From contig DATENU010000015.1 in assembly GCA_035274845.1 (NCBI GenBank), positions 1-64,000 of the forward strand: 64,000 nt of DNA, in the 5' to 3' direction. How positions within the stretch are numbered: the first letter of the stretch is position 1; each line of letters opens with the position of its first letter. Of the stretch, positions 1 through 8,165 are shown one piece after another. The stretch is from Chthoniobacterales bacterium. Its GTDB lineage: Bacteria > Verrucomicrobiota > Verrucomicrobiia > Chthoniobacterales > UBA10450. Under the pieces are notes generated by a model, which made no database searches, was not told the origin of the DNA, and saw nothing but the letters and a program-made list of their open reading frames with translations. A program made the translations under genes and the position numbers.

Positions 1-377
<377 letters not shown>

Positions 378-383
378 TTGGAG

Positions 384-474
384 CCCCGATTGCTCGGGGA
401 CAAAGTTTGAACGCCAATGCCGCTAAGCATTGGCATCTGACCATTCTAATCCGTCACGGTCCGTGGACCGCGAC
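384..474 (-). promoter_or_regulatory. rRNA leader with three stem-loops
   Basis: Just upstream of the 16S 5' end lie three inverted repeats on the transcribed strand: CCCCGA with a GCAA loop (384-399), a perfect 8-bp stem GCCAATGC with a 6-nt loop (413-434), and a 10-bp stem with one mismatch and a 2-nt loop (453-474). They would form consecutive hairpins in the pre-rRNA leader, plausibly for processing or antitermination. The role is inferred; the stems are visible. Confidence 0.6.
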
Positions 475-898
475 AGGTTCGTTCGATCAATGAATCTTTT
501 GCCAATCGTGAGACCGGCCAAAGTTTTTAATCAAAGAAAACTTAACGAATAACGCACAATTCAATTTTCGCTGACTTACTTCACCTTTTGGATCCGCCAA
601 ATCCGTCGTGATACGAATCCAAAATCAAACTGTCAAAGATCACCGTTCCCTGTTCCGGTACACGACACAATCCGATCCGATCAGCTGACTGATGAAACCG
701 GCTCGCCCATGAGCCCGAAGAGAAGAACATCCCGCAGGACGCGGGATCCGCATTTCAGCGGGACAGCAACATATTGCGCCGGGTTGGACCGTCAAACGAA
801 AATATTGCACTTTTCGCAGATTTTTTCGGCGGCCGCCGTGGCCCCCGCGAAGCAGATCATCCGCGACCGCGCAACCGATCCGTTCCGCTGAAACCGAA
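475..898. other. Intergenic region upstream of 16S
   Basis: No gene is supported here. The stretch 500-640 is AT-richer than its surroundings and is the likely site of the rrn promoter reading leftwards, but I see no convincing -35/-10 pair. Short open frames at 709-1052 overlap the end of the next gene on the opposite strand and look like shadows. Confidence 0.5.
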
Positions 899-1804
899 TC
901 ATACGATCTGCAGCACGGTTGCTGCGTGGTCCGACATCAGGCCTGCTGCGCCGCTGTCGAGCGTGTTAGTCGCCACGCCGGGAATAGGAAGCGCGACACC
1001 GCCGGGGGCGATTGGGACCGGGGCCGCCGGGGAGAGGTCCGAATACCAGTAGTCGTAGAGGTTGCCATTCCACGTTGTCCCCCCAGCCATGGCGCCGGGC
1101 GGGGTGGCGGCTGGAGCGGCGCCGACAGCGTAGCAAGTCGCAATGCCCGTCCGCGGTGTGCCCCGAATGATGGGAGCAACGTTGAAATCCCCACCGAGAA
1201 AGACGTGACCGCGCCCGCCAGCCATCGCGGGGTTGGCTCGCATGAGGGCGAGGATAGCCGGAATCTGCCCCGCGACGAGGATCCGCTGTTCGACGAATGT
1301 ATAGAGGTTGTGGAGGAACCCCACCCCGAATGGACCGGTCGCCGCGGAAGTGACTACGACATAGACAACCCCACGATAGTCGGGCGTCGCCGACGGAGGC
1401 ACCGCCTCGGACCATTCTGGCGACGGTGGACCCGGACGGGCAATGTCGTGAATGAGGTTGATTGCCTGCCCACTCGCCTGCAGAAAAATTCGCCCCACCG
1501 AAGCGAGCGCGACGCCGGCGATGCCAATGCCGATGAATTCGGGCCCTCTCGCCAAGGCTGTTATCCCACATGCAGCGAGGACTGCAGGTTGGAGCCCCAG
1601 CCAATTGAAGAGATTTGGCGCGGGCCCGCTGAGCGTGACACTCGCCGTGCCGTTGTTAACGATTTCGGTCATACCACCCACGCATATCCCGCCGGCGCCG
1701 GCCAGGCCCACGGCGATGGCGCCAAACGCGCCCGTGTAGGACGCATTTCGAGCGGGCGCCGCACCCCCGAAGTTGCGCATGTTTTGATGGAAAAGAAACG
1801 CCAT
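899..1804 (-). CDS. Endonuclease/exonuclease/phosphatase (EEP, DNase I-like) superfamily protein
   Basis: A 301-residue protein with the scattered EEP fingerprint: an N-terminal strand with Asn (QNMRN, residues 7-11), a metal-binding Glu in GMTEI (Glu47), the core GGDFN at 204-208, and the terminal SDHAA at 291-295. These are the positions used for Mg2+ and phosphodiester chemistry in DNase I-like enzymes. The substrate (DNA, RNA, lipid or inositol phosphate) cannot be told. No clear signal peptide is seen; residues 25-110 are rich in Gly/Ala and hydrophobic. It is the last of three minus-strand genes (3821 to 899), with gaps of 122 and 158 bp. An ATG with a weak AAGAG upstream was taken as start. 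Fold fairly sure, function open. Confidence 0.72.
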   Translation of the reverse strand: MAFLFHQNMRNFGGAAPARNASYTGAFGAIAVGLAGAGGICVGGMTEIVNNGTASVTLSGPAPNLFNWLGLQPAVLAACGITALARGPEFIGIGIAGVALASVGRIFLQASGQAINLIHDIARPGPPSPEWSEAVPPSATPDYRGVVYVVVTSAATGPFGVGFLHNLYTFVEQRILVAGQIPAILALMRANPAMAGGRGHVFLGGDFNVAPIIRGTPRTGIATCYAVGAAPAATPPGAMAGGTTWNGNLYDYWYSDLSPAAPVPIAPGGVALPIPGVATNTLDSGAAGLMSDHAATVLQIV

Positions 1805-1962
1805 GGCGATGAGGCTCTTGTCGATTGCGCGAAACCGGCCGCGGGAAACGCCGCTCCCCGCGTTGGCGGGTGGATCGCGCTCTGATGGTTTACGTCAATT
1901 CAACGGGTTGCGTGTGGCCGCGGCAGGAAGACACGAGCGTCGGCCGTGAGTTTCCCGATTGT

Positions 1963-2328
1963 TCATGGAAGAGCTCCGGTCAGGGTCCACACGGTGCCAC
2001 TGTCCATGCTCTGATTTAGAACGGAGATGGCTCCGTTACTCGCCCCTCTTTGATTGTTTGGGTCCGTCGTTCGCTGAACGGAATTTGCTATCATCGCTGC
2101 CGCGACCGTGCCTCCTCCGATTTGAACCTGGATGTTCGCGTCGCCCGTTGCGGTCCGGCCCTGCATGTCGATTCGGGCAACGCCGACCTGATGCAACGTC
2201 CCGGCTCCACGCCCCAGGTCGGCAAAGTTGAGTTGTGCGATGACGGCCTGACAATCACGTCGCTGGGCTTGATTAGGGACTACTCGTCCCCGGATCACGT
2301 TACCTGTGTTTGTTTTGGTTAATGGCAT
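1963..2328 (-). CDS. Hypothetical protein, 121 aa
   Basis: I do not recognise this family. The protein has no signal peptide and no membrane segment. The sequence is polar and rich in Gly, Ala, Gln, Asn and Thr (for example NIQVQIGGGTVAAA), suggesting a small beta-rich soluble fold. It lies between the 456-residue protein and the EEP-fold protein on the same strand, 122 bp after the former and 158 bp before the latter, so the three may be cotranscribed. The opposite strand also has open frames, but codon-position GC and the matching orientation of its neighbours favour this frame. Confidence 0.55.
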   Translation of the reverse strand: MPLTKTNTGNVIRGRVVPNQAQRRDCQAVIAQLNFADLGRGAGTLHQVGVARIDMQGRTATGDANIQVQIGGGTVAAAMIANSVQRTTDPNNQRGASNGAISVLNQSMDSGTVWTLTGALP

Positions 2329-2382
2329 ATGAACGCTTCAGATTTCGTTGATTAAGTAGGGGTAAGTTGTGCTCGCTCCGCG

Positions 2383-2414
2383 TGGCCGCCCGGACCTTCA
2401 TACCCGGGCGGCCA
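2383..2414 (-). terminator. Strong inverted repeat after the 456-aa gene
   Basis: Perfect 11-bp arms (TGGCCGCCCGG and its complement) separated by 10 nt, located 37 bp beyond the stop of the gene ending at 2451. There is no clear T-run on the minus strand, so it is either a hairpin terminator of the U-poor type or an mRNA-stabilising stem. Confidence 0.5.
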
Positions 2415-2450
2415 TGAACGGCGGGAAAGAGCGTCTGGACTCGAGTATGC

Positions 2451-3821
2451 TTAGCTTCCGAGCTGTTGGCTCATGACGCCGAGAAGGATGGGCAGCGTGC
2501 TGGTGACAGGCCCAATGGTCACCGTGGCCGAGGCATCATCCCACTTGATGTTCTGCTTGGTTCCGTAAGTCGAGACGCTTGCGGAGCCGAGCGTGAAGGG
2601 TCCGACCCCGATGGACACACTGGCCTGCGCCTGCCAGGTATTCTTGACGTTGCTGTAATCGCTCGCCTCCATCTTCAGCGTGATAGTCGGCTCGAAGCCG
2701 ACAACGATCGAGTAAGGCAGCCGTGCCAAAGCGCCGGTCGGGCCGAAGAAATCGGGAGCACCGGTTCGGAGGCTGTTCTTATACAAGTCAATCAGGCTGG
2801 CATTGTCCCACCAAAGGCCGGGCGAAATTGAAAAAACCCCAAACCCGGTGAAGGCGACACTCAAGCTGAAATTCGAACTCGTCGTGTTGATACTGACGCG
2901 CTGGCCGCTCGATGAGCCCGAACCGCCAATCTCGAAAAAGTCGCCGAGCCAACTCGCATCGACGGAAGCATTCCAGCCGAACTCGCTGTAGTCGAAGGTT
3001 TCGCTCGCCGCCGTTACGGTAATAGTGCCGCCAGCGTTATTTTTTCCCTGGACGCTCGCCGTTTGCCATTCGCTATATTTGGCACCGAAGGCTTCGAGCG
3101 TATAGGACGGGACGAATGTGGAAACAAGCGTCTGTGGTGAAGGCGGCGGAGTTTGCCCCGGCAGAACCGGCGAGCTCCCGCTCCCCGGCGGCGCGATCGT
3201 GACCAGGTCCGCAACCATATTATACGGATTCTGCAGCGTGATATCCGCTGCTCCGCCCTGGACGCCGACTTTATTCCGGGCCGCCTGTAGTTCGCTGTAG
3301 CCCGGGCCATAGGCTTGGTTCAGAAGCTGGCTGTAAGAGCTCTGCGCGCCGATAAGAGCGTTATAGGCCGATTGATAAACGGGATAGTTTTGGACGGCCC
3401 AGGTCGAAAACGCCACGCTGGACCCGGAGGCAGTTTTGAAGTTGGCCCAGGCGGTAAAGGCGTTGGTCTGGACGGTCAGGAAGTTGTTTTCCGCAGTCGT
3501 TAGGTTTCCGGCAGCGAGGTTGATCTGGCTTTGCAGATTCGGGTTTACGTCTCCCTGGAGCTGAACCCAGTCCAGGAAGGTCGCGTAGGAAGTGACCAAC
3601 CCGCCCGCGGGAGCGTAGGCGGGGCTGTTCGCCGGGACAACGTTTCCGATTTGGTAGATGTTGTAGTTGCTCACTCCCGGATCGCTGTTCGCGAGGTCCA
3701 CATTGAGGGTGGTGGGCGCGGCGCTGAACTGCTGGCCGTCGCCGATTCCATTCGGGAACGCGAGCGCCTGCAGGGCGCCCATCCATTTCTTCCATAGATC
3801 TTCTGTGCTGATTGTAGGCAT
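2451..3821 (-). CDS. Hypothetical protein, 456 aa, helical N-terminus and beta-rich C-terminus
   Basis: No family is recognised. The frame stays open upstream to 4115, but residues there are low-quality and basic; the ATG at 3821 (MPTISTEDLWKKW) is the natural start, though its Shine-Dalgarno is weak. There is no signal peptide. Residues about 100-190 are Ala/Gln/Asn-rich amphipathic helix (LTTAENNFLTVQTNAF). From about 250 on there are alternating Ser/Thr/Gly-rich strands (SISPGLWWDN, VSIGVGPFTLGSASVST). A helix bundle followed by beta sheets is seen in some pore-forming toxins, but that is only a guess from composition. It is first of three minus-strand genes and is followed by a hairpin at 2383-2414. 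Confidence 0.65.
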   Translation of the reverse strand: MPTISTEDLWKKWMGALQALAFPNGIGDGQQFSAAPTTLNVDLANSDPGVSNYNIYQIGNVVPANSPAYAPAGGLVTSYATFLDWVQLQGDVNPNLQSQINLAAGNLTTAENNFLTVQTNAFTAWANFKTASGSSVAFSTWAVQNYPVYQSAYNALIGAQSSYSQLLNQAYGPGYSELQAARNKVGVQGGAADITLQNPYNMVADLVTIAPPGSGSSPVLPGQTPPPSPQTLVSTFVPSYTLEAFGAKYSEWQTASVQGKNNAGGTITVTAASETFDYSEFGWNASVDASWLGDFFEIGGSGSSSGQRVSINTTSSNFSLSVAFTGFGVFSISPGLWWDNASLIDLYKNSLRTGAPDFFGPTGALARLPYSIVVGFEPTITLKMEASDYSNVKNTWQAQASVSIGVGPFTLGSASVSTYGTKQNIKWDDASATVTIGPVTSTLPILLGVMSQQLGS

Positions 3822-4236
3822 ATAGTGGGGTTTTCGTGTGTTGTTGGGGTTGCTCTTGTTTCTCTCGTTGTGTCTTACGGGAGTTGTTTTTGCTTTCTGG
3901 GGGGAAAGGTGACGTTCTCTTGATGCGGAGAAAGCAGCCCGATGCGAAAGCGATCTGTCCTGCCGCGGGGCGATTGGGCAAGAACCGGAGTTCGCCGAAA
4001 AGGGACGGGATGTCTGCACAGGCAAGTATTCGGAGGAGGAAGCGGTGCCTCGGGAGCCATGGGGCGGTTGCAGGCGGGGCGTTTGGAGGGGCTGGGGATC
4101 ACGGATGCCAATCATCCACGGGCAAACGCCGATGGCTATCGGGAGAAGCGTCCTATTTTCGTGTAGGTGAAAAGACGCAGTCCCTAGGGCATTTTGGATT
4201 GCCGCGCTGCGGCGCTGGACACCTTATTTTCGGAAT
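3822..4236. other. Divergent intergenic region
   Basis: This lies between the minus-strand 456-aa gene and the plus-strand response regulator and must hold both promoters. Open frames exist on both strands (for example 3836-4378 plus) but show no recognisable protein and overlap each other. I see no clear operator. Confidence 0.4.
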
Positions 4237-4947
4237 ATGGCAGAAGAAGTACCTCCCACGAAGGCTGCGGGGAAAAAGAGTTCCGCGGCCCGCCGCACCG
4301 CGCGTGTGCTGGTGGTGGATGGCGAGGCGATCGTGTGTGAGGCGATCGTGCAGCTCATCGCGGGGCAGACCCGGCTGACGGTATGCGGGAGGCTGACCGA
4401 GGGACGCAAGCTCGTCCAGGCCGTGGAATGCAACCGGCCCGATCTGGTGCTCTTTGACCTGATGTTAAAGGACTGCGATGGGATCGAGACGCTCAAGCAA
4501 TTCAAGATCCTCTTTCCCATGGTGCCGGTGCTGGTGCTTTGCGGGCGCACCGATTGCGCAAGTGTCGAGCGCAGCATGCGGGCCGGCGCGGGGGGCTATG
4601 TGGGGAAATGGGAGACGGCGCGGGAGCTTTTCGAGGCGATCGAATTGGTGCTCGCAGGTGAGATGCGGCTGAACCCGAAGATGCAGGTGTTGCTCCTCGG
4701 GCGGCTGCTCGCCCCGGCGCGCCTATCGGCGGTTGGCCGTAGCGATCCTTTGCAACTGACTGAGGGAGAGACCCGGATTTTTGCGCTAATCGGCGCAGGC
4801 CTGCGGATGCGGGAGATCGCCACCCGGCTGGGTCGCAGCGTAAAGACGATCGAGGCCCACCGGGAACACATCAGGATCAAGCTCGGGCTTCGAAATAGCG
4901 CAGAGGTGACTGAGCGCGCCACGCACTGGCTGGACCACAAGACGTGA
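4237..4947 (+). CDS. NarL/LuxR-type response regulator (REC-HTH)
   Basis: A 236-residue two-domain regulator. After a 22-residue Lys/Ala-rich tail comes a receiver domain (about 23-140) with phospho-acceptor Asp74 (VLFDLMLKDCDG), Lys124 (GYVGK) and acidic Asp28. The usual second acidic residue next to Asp28 is Gly29, followed by Glu30, and the switch Thr/Ser seems replaced in LVLCGRTD. A LuxR-type helix-turn-helix follows (174-230; LTEGETRIFALIGAGLRMRE, then RSVKTIEAHREHI). No histidine kinase lies nearby, so it is an orphan in this window. It most likely binds DNA as a dimer; targets are unknown. Confidence 0.92.
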   Translation: MAEEVPPTKAAGKKSSAARRTARVLVVDGEAIVCEAIVQLIAGQTRLTVCGRLTEGRKLVQAVECNRPDLVLFDLMLKDCDGIETLKQFKILFPMVPVLVLCGRTDCASVERSMRAGAGGYVGKWETARELFEAIELVLAGEMRLNPKMQVLLLGRLLAPARLSAVGRSDPLQLTEGETRIFALIGAGLRMREIATRLGRSVKTIEAHREHIRIKLGLRNSAEVTERATHWLDHKT

Positions 4948-5058
4948 CAGCGCTGGACGGCGGGCAGCCGGGTCACGCGGATGAACTCACCAGGTGGCGG
5001 CCTGGCGATGGGCGGGCGCGTCTTGCGCCTTTGTCCCGCGTCGTGAGACGAGGCCGGA

Positions 5059-5640
5059 TCAGTACATGAATGGCACGAGCCGCTTGGTGCGCCTCATGTA
5101 TTCTGCGTACCGCTCTCCCAGCGCCCGCGACAGCGCGTCCTCCTCCACATTCATTCGCCGAACGAACGCCACGAAAATCGGCACCAGCACGATCGCCATC
5201 GCCACCCAATTCCACAGGGTCAATGCCCAGCCTAGAAACGCCAGCAGGACCCCCGAATACGACGGATGCCGGACCCACCGGAAGGGCCCCCGCTGCACCA
5301 CTTCATGGTCTTTCTCGACGACCACGTCCACGGTAAAAAATCGCCCCAGGGTCACGATCGCCCACCACCGCACCGCCAGGCCCGCCGCGAACAACCCCAC
5401 CGCCAATACCCGAATCCAATCCCTGTCCGGAAAATCGAACAACCCGATTACGCCGGACGCGAGCGACCTCGACCGGGCCACGAAAATTCCCGCCGTGATG
5501 CTCACCGCGATCACAACCCAGATCATCCCCAGAGTGCTCTTGTCCTGTTTCGTCCCCGTCTTGCTCCGCGAACGCCTCGTGGTCGTGAGCAAAACCTCCG
5601 ACGCCAAATAAACCAGCCCCAGTTTTAGCGACAGCGACAC
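5059..5640 (-). CDS. Isoprenylcysteine carboxyl methyltransferase-like integral membrane protein
   Basis: 193 residues with about five hydrophobic segments and the ICMT/PEMT signature near the C-terminus: RHPSY (124-128), then NVEED (165-169) and RYAEYMRRTKR. These residues bind SAM and the polar substrate group in ICMT-type enzymes. In bacteria the substrate is usually unknown (lipid or small isoprenoid acid). The start is a GTG at 5640, which lies at the very end of a heptamer repeat and immediately downstream of the stop of the TPR gene, implying translational coupling. The call to the superfamily is secure; the substrate is not. Confidence 0.85.
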   Translation of the reverse strand: MSLSLKLGLVYLASEVLLTTTRRSRSKTGTKQDKSTLGMIWVVIAVSITAGIFVARSRSLASGVIGLFDFPDRDWIRVLAVGLFAAGLAVRWWAIVTLGRFFTVDVVVEKDHEVVQRGPFRWVRHPSYSGVLLAFLGWALTLWNWVAMAIVLVPIFVAFVRRMNVEEDALSRALGERYAEYMRRTKRLVPFMY

Positions 5641-5666
5641 TTCTTAATTCTTCCTTCTTACTTCTT
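5639..5666 (-). repeat. Heptamer array at a stop/start junction
   Basis: Four tandem 7-bp units on the minus strand (AAGAAGT, AAGAAGG, AAGAATT and again AAGAAGT). The array supplies the last codons and the stop of the TPR gene and abuts the GTG start of the methyltransferase. Confidence 0.8.
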
Positions 5667-7365
5667 CCTTTGCGAACGCGCGCACCTGCGCGAGTTCCTT
5701 CCGCTCGTCTCCCGCCTTCGCCGTCTGCGCCGCCAGCTTCGCGTAATACCGGCGCGCACTCTCCGTCTCGCCCGCTTTCTCCGCCGATTGCGCCGCGCCG
5801 AGCAAACCGCGAAACCGTCCCGGATAAATCTTCAGCTCCGATTCAAACTCACGCTGCGCTTCCTTCGCCTGCCCGAGTTCCAGAAGCAGCCCGCCCAATT
5901 GTTCGCGCACCGGCACCAGCGCACCCGGCGAAACCGGATGCTTCCCGAGCAAATCCTCCGCGTCCGCCGTTTCGCGCAAAATCTTCACTGCCTCCTCCGG
6001 TTTGCCCCGGACGCACGTCACCCAGGCCGACGCCGTCTTCATTTGCAGGTCGAGATGTTTCTTGAAGTAATCGAACTTCGGGTCCGACGTCGCGTCGCGC
6101 AGTTGTTTCATCCGCTCGATGGCTTTCTCTGCGCCGGCGAGATCGCCCGTGTGGGCGCGCCCGAGCGCATGCGCGTATTCGATCAACGCTTCCATGAACG
6201 GAAACGACGACCAGTGCGGCACGTTCGGGATCGCGAGCGCCGCGGCGGCCTTCCAGTCATTCCGCTCCAGGGCGTAACGCGCCGGGATCGCCGCCAGCGC
6301 ATACGCGGCCGTGAATTCCATCTTCGGGTTCGTTTCGCGCACCGTCGCCGCGAAATCCACGATCTCCTTCGCCTTGTCGTCCCGGCCTTCCTGCAAATAC
6401 GAATACGCCTCGTAATCGATGGCGTGCAGCTCCTCCGCTTCGGTCGCCGCGCGCTGCCGCACCTTTGCATACGCGCGCGACGCCTCTGCCGAAGCCCGGT
6501 TTGCCGCGACCGATTCCTCCCACATCCCGAGCCGCGTGAAAATATGCGACGGCATGTGCAACGCATGCGGCACCCACGGCGCGATCGACGCATAAACCTG
6601 CGCCGCGGACAGCCCGCGCTCCGCCAGCGCCGGGTAATCGTAACTGTGAATCAGGTAATGCGTGATCCCCGGATGATTCGCATTTTTCTTCCGCAAATTT
6701 TCCAGAATCCGCGCCGCTTCGAGCTGCTTCGAAAGCGTTGTGTCGCTGGGCGTGGCGTAACCGACCGCCAGGATCGCGAGCGAATAAAACGTCTGCGCTT
6801 CCATGTCGTCGGGGTTTTTCTCCGCCAGTTCACGCATCTCCTTCTCGTAAGCCAGCGCGCGTTCCCGCGATCCCACCGGCCCATGACACGATTGCCCCAC
6901 CGCGCCCGACGCCGGCCCATCCGCTGCGTGATAATAAGCGTGGAGCGCCGCGATAAACTTCTTCTCCCGCCCTGTCGCGCCGGAGCCTTGGCGAAGGCGG
7001 ATCATTTCGTCGGCCCGGTCGATTGCCGCTGTGCCGGCGGCCATCTCTTCTTTTGTCGGCGGCGTCCAGATCGGGTGCCACCACGTCATCGCGATGCCCC
7101 ATTGCGCCATCGCACATTTCGGATCCTTCTCCGCCGCCGCCGTGAAGATTCGCCGGGCCTCCTCATAAAAGAACGAGTGCAACAGCGCCACCCCTCGCTC
7201 GAATTCCGCCCGCGCCGCCGCGTCACTCGAGATCGGAAACTCAATCTTCCCTGCCGCCCTCAAATCCCCCGGTGCGGGCGCGCTTGAATTCTCAGCCGCC
7301 GCCAGACCGCTCCCGCTCGCCGCCGCCAAAAAAAGTACACCCCAATAAACTCCCCGGATATTCAT
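5644..7365 (-). CDS. Exported TPR-repeat protein
   Basis: 573 residues from the ATG at 7365, which opens a signal peptide (MNIRGVYWGVLFLAAASGSG, cleavage near AAAE). The mature part is a helical solenoid with TPR-like units: ARAEFERGVALLHSFFYEEA, AQWGIAMTWWHP, and near the C-terminus LLLELGQAKEAQREFESELK and LLGAAQSAEKAGETESARRY. Such proteins act as periplasmic scaffolds. A segment near residue 125 (RLRQGSGATG) is encoded by a stretch resembling a dispersed repeat (near 6985-7010). The last residues (EEVRRKN) come from the heptamer array at 5639-5666, which probably replaced the original C-terminus. It is coupled to the downstream methyltransferase gene. The molecular partner is unknown. Confidence 0.88.
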   Translation of the reverse strand: MNIRGVYWGVLFLAAASGSGLAAAENSSAPAPGDLRAAGKIEFPISSDAAARAEFERGVALLHSFFYEEARRIFTAAAEKDPKCAMAQWGIAMTWWHPIWTPPTKEEMAAGTAAIDRADEMIRLRQGSGATGREKKFIAALHAYYHAADGPASGAVGQSCHGPVGSRERALAYEKEMRELAEKNPDDMEAQTFYSLAILAVGYATPSDTTLSKQLEAARILENLRKKNANHPGITHYLIHSYDYPALAERGLSAAQVYASIAPWVPHALHMPSHIFTRLGMWEESVAANRASAEASRAYAKVRQRAATEAEELHAIDYEAYSYLQEGRDDKAKEIVDFAATVRETNPKMEFTAAYALAAIPARYALERNDWKAAAALAIPNVPHWSSFPFMEALIEYAHALGRAHTGDLAGAEKAIERMKQLRDATSDPKFDYFKKHLDLQMKTASAWVTCVRGKPEEAVKILRETADAEDLLGKHPVSPGALVPVREQLGGLLLELGQAKEAQREFESELKIYPGRFRGLLGAAQSAEKAGETESARRYYAKLAAQTAKAGDERKELAQVRAFAKEEVRRKN

Positions 7366-7381
7366 TCCTCGGTTCCTCCCC

Positions 7382-7416
7382 ACTTCTTCCTTCTTCCTTT
7401 TTCCTTCGTACTTTGC
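7382..7416 (-). repeat. Heptamer array upstream of the TPR gene
   Basis: Five 7-bp units (plus-strand forms ACTTCTT, CCTTCTT, CCTTTTT, CCTTCGT, ACTTTGC) fill the short gap between two minus-strand genes. It is the same unit family as at 5639-5666. Confidence 0.7.
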
Positions 7417-7422
7417 GCCGCG

Positions 7423-7908
7423 CTACTTCGCGGCCGCAACACTGTTCAGGATCGCCGTAATTTCGTCGGCATATTCCGCCATGCCTTCGCCCCGCTGGAT
7501 CAGCATCACGCCCTGGTCCTTCGTCACTTCCAGCGCGGTCAATGTGATCTTCATCGTCTTCCCATCGCTCGTCCGGCCATCGTCGGTCACGGTCACCACG
7601 TTCATCCCGTTCAACGTCGATTTGGTATCCTTATACGAATCGAAATCCGGCTTCACCTTGAGCAACGCCCAGGCCTTGTCGTTTGAGGGCCCCAGCATAT
7701 CGGGCCGCGTGACGATCACATCAATGAGCGCACTCCCATCCTCCGCGCTCGCCGTGATCGTCTCAGCACCTGCGCTCGCCTTCCAACCTTCTGGGAACGT
7801 GATCGACGCCACCGGCTTGTCTGCCGGAATTTTCACGGAGGTCTGCGCGAGCAGGGCAGGGGAAACAAACACAAAAGCGAGCGACACCGCAGCAATCAAT
7901 GTTTTCAT
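7423..7908 (-). CDS. Small exported protein, 161 aa
   Basis: The ATG at 7908 opens a clear signal peptide (MKTLIAAVSLAFVFVSPALL, cut after LLAQ). The longer frame back to 8076 reads through heptamer repeats and was rejected. The mature protein has a pattern of a 140-residue alpha/beta domain (VASITFPEGWKASAGAETIT, SALIDVIVTRP, KTMKITLTALEVTKDQGVML, MAEYADEITAILNSV), resembling small periplasmic proteins of unknown function that share a PsbP/DUF1795-like layout. That resemblance is weak. It precedes the TPR gene on the same strand. Confidence 0.75.
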   Translation of the reverse strand: MKTLIAAVSLAFVFVSPALLAQTSVKIPADKPVASITFPEGWKASAGAETITASAEDGSALIDVIVTRPDMLGPSNDKAWALLKVKPDFDSYKDTKSTLNGMNVVTVTDDGRTSDGKTMKITLTALEVTKDQGVMLIQRGEGMAEYADEITAILNSVAAAK

Positions 7909-7960
7909 AGTTTCCCAATGGCGTAATCGCTCGCCGACCAAATGTAAATCCCGGCGAAGG

Positions 7961-7988
7961 ATTTTCGATTCTCGATTTTCGATTGGAA
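7961..7988. repeat. Heptamer array (ATTTTCG type)
   Basis: Four 7-bp units: ATTTTCG, ATTCTCG, ATTTTCG and a decayed ATTGGAA. Intergenic. Confidence 0.75.
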
Positions 7989-8029
7989 TCTCGACGCCTT
8001 TCTCCCTTCTCAGTCTTCCAACTTCGACA

Positions 8030-8057
8030 TTGGATGTTGGGCGTTGGACGTTCGGCG
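8030..8057. repeat. Heptamer array (TTGGRYG type)
   Basis: Four 7-bp units: TTGGATG, TTGGGCG, TTGGACG, TTCGGCG. Intergenic, 42 bp from the preceding array and unrelated to it in unit sequence. Confidence 0.8.
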
Positions 8058-8165
8058 TTTTCTTCCCCGTCTCCACCTCGCCCCCTTGTCACGCCGTAGC
8101 CCCGCCTCGCGGGACGAAAGCGGATCGCCCCTTGTGCTACGTTCTCCGGTCAAGCCCAATCAGAA

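Noticed and set aside
926-1885. A 319-codon plus-strand frame opposite the EEP-fold gene.
   Set aside because: Arg/Gly/Pro-rich composition typical of an antisense shadow in high-GC DNA; the minus strand carries real catalytic motifs.
5788-7287. A 499-codon plus-strand frame opposite the TPR gene.
   Set aside because: Arg-rich shadow; the minus frame has a signal peptide and TPR pattern.
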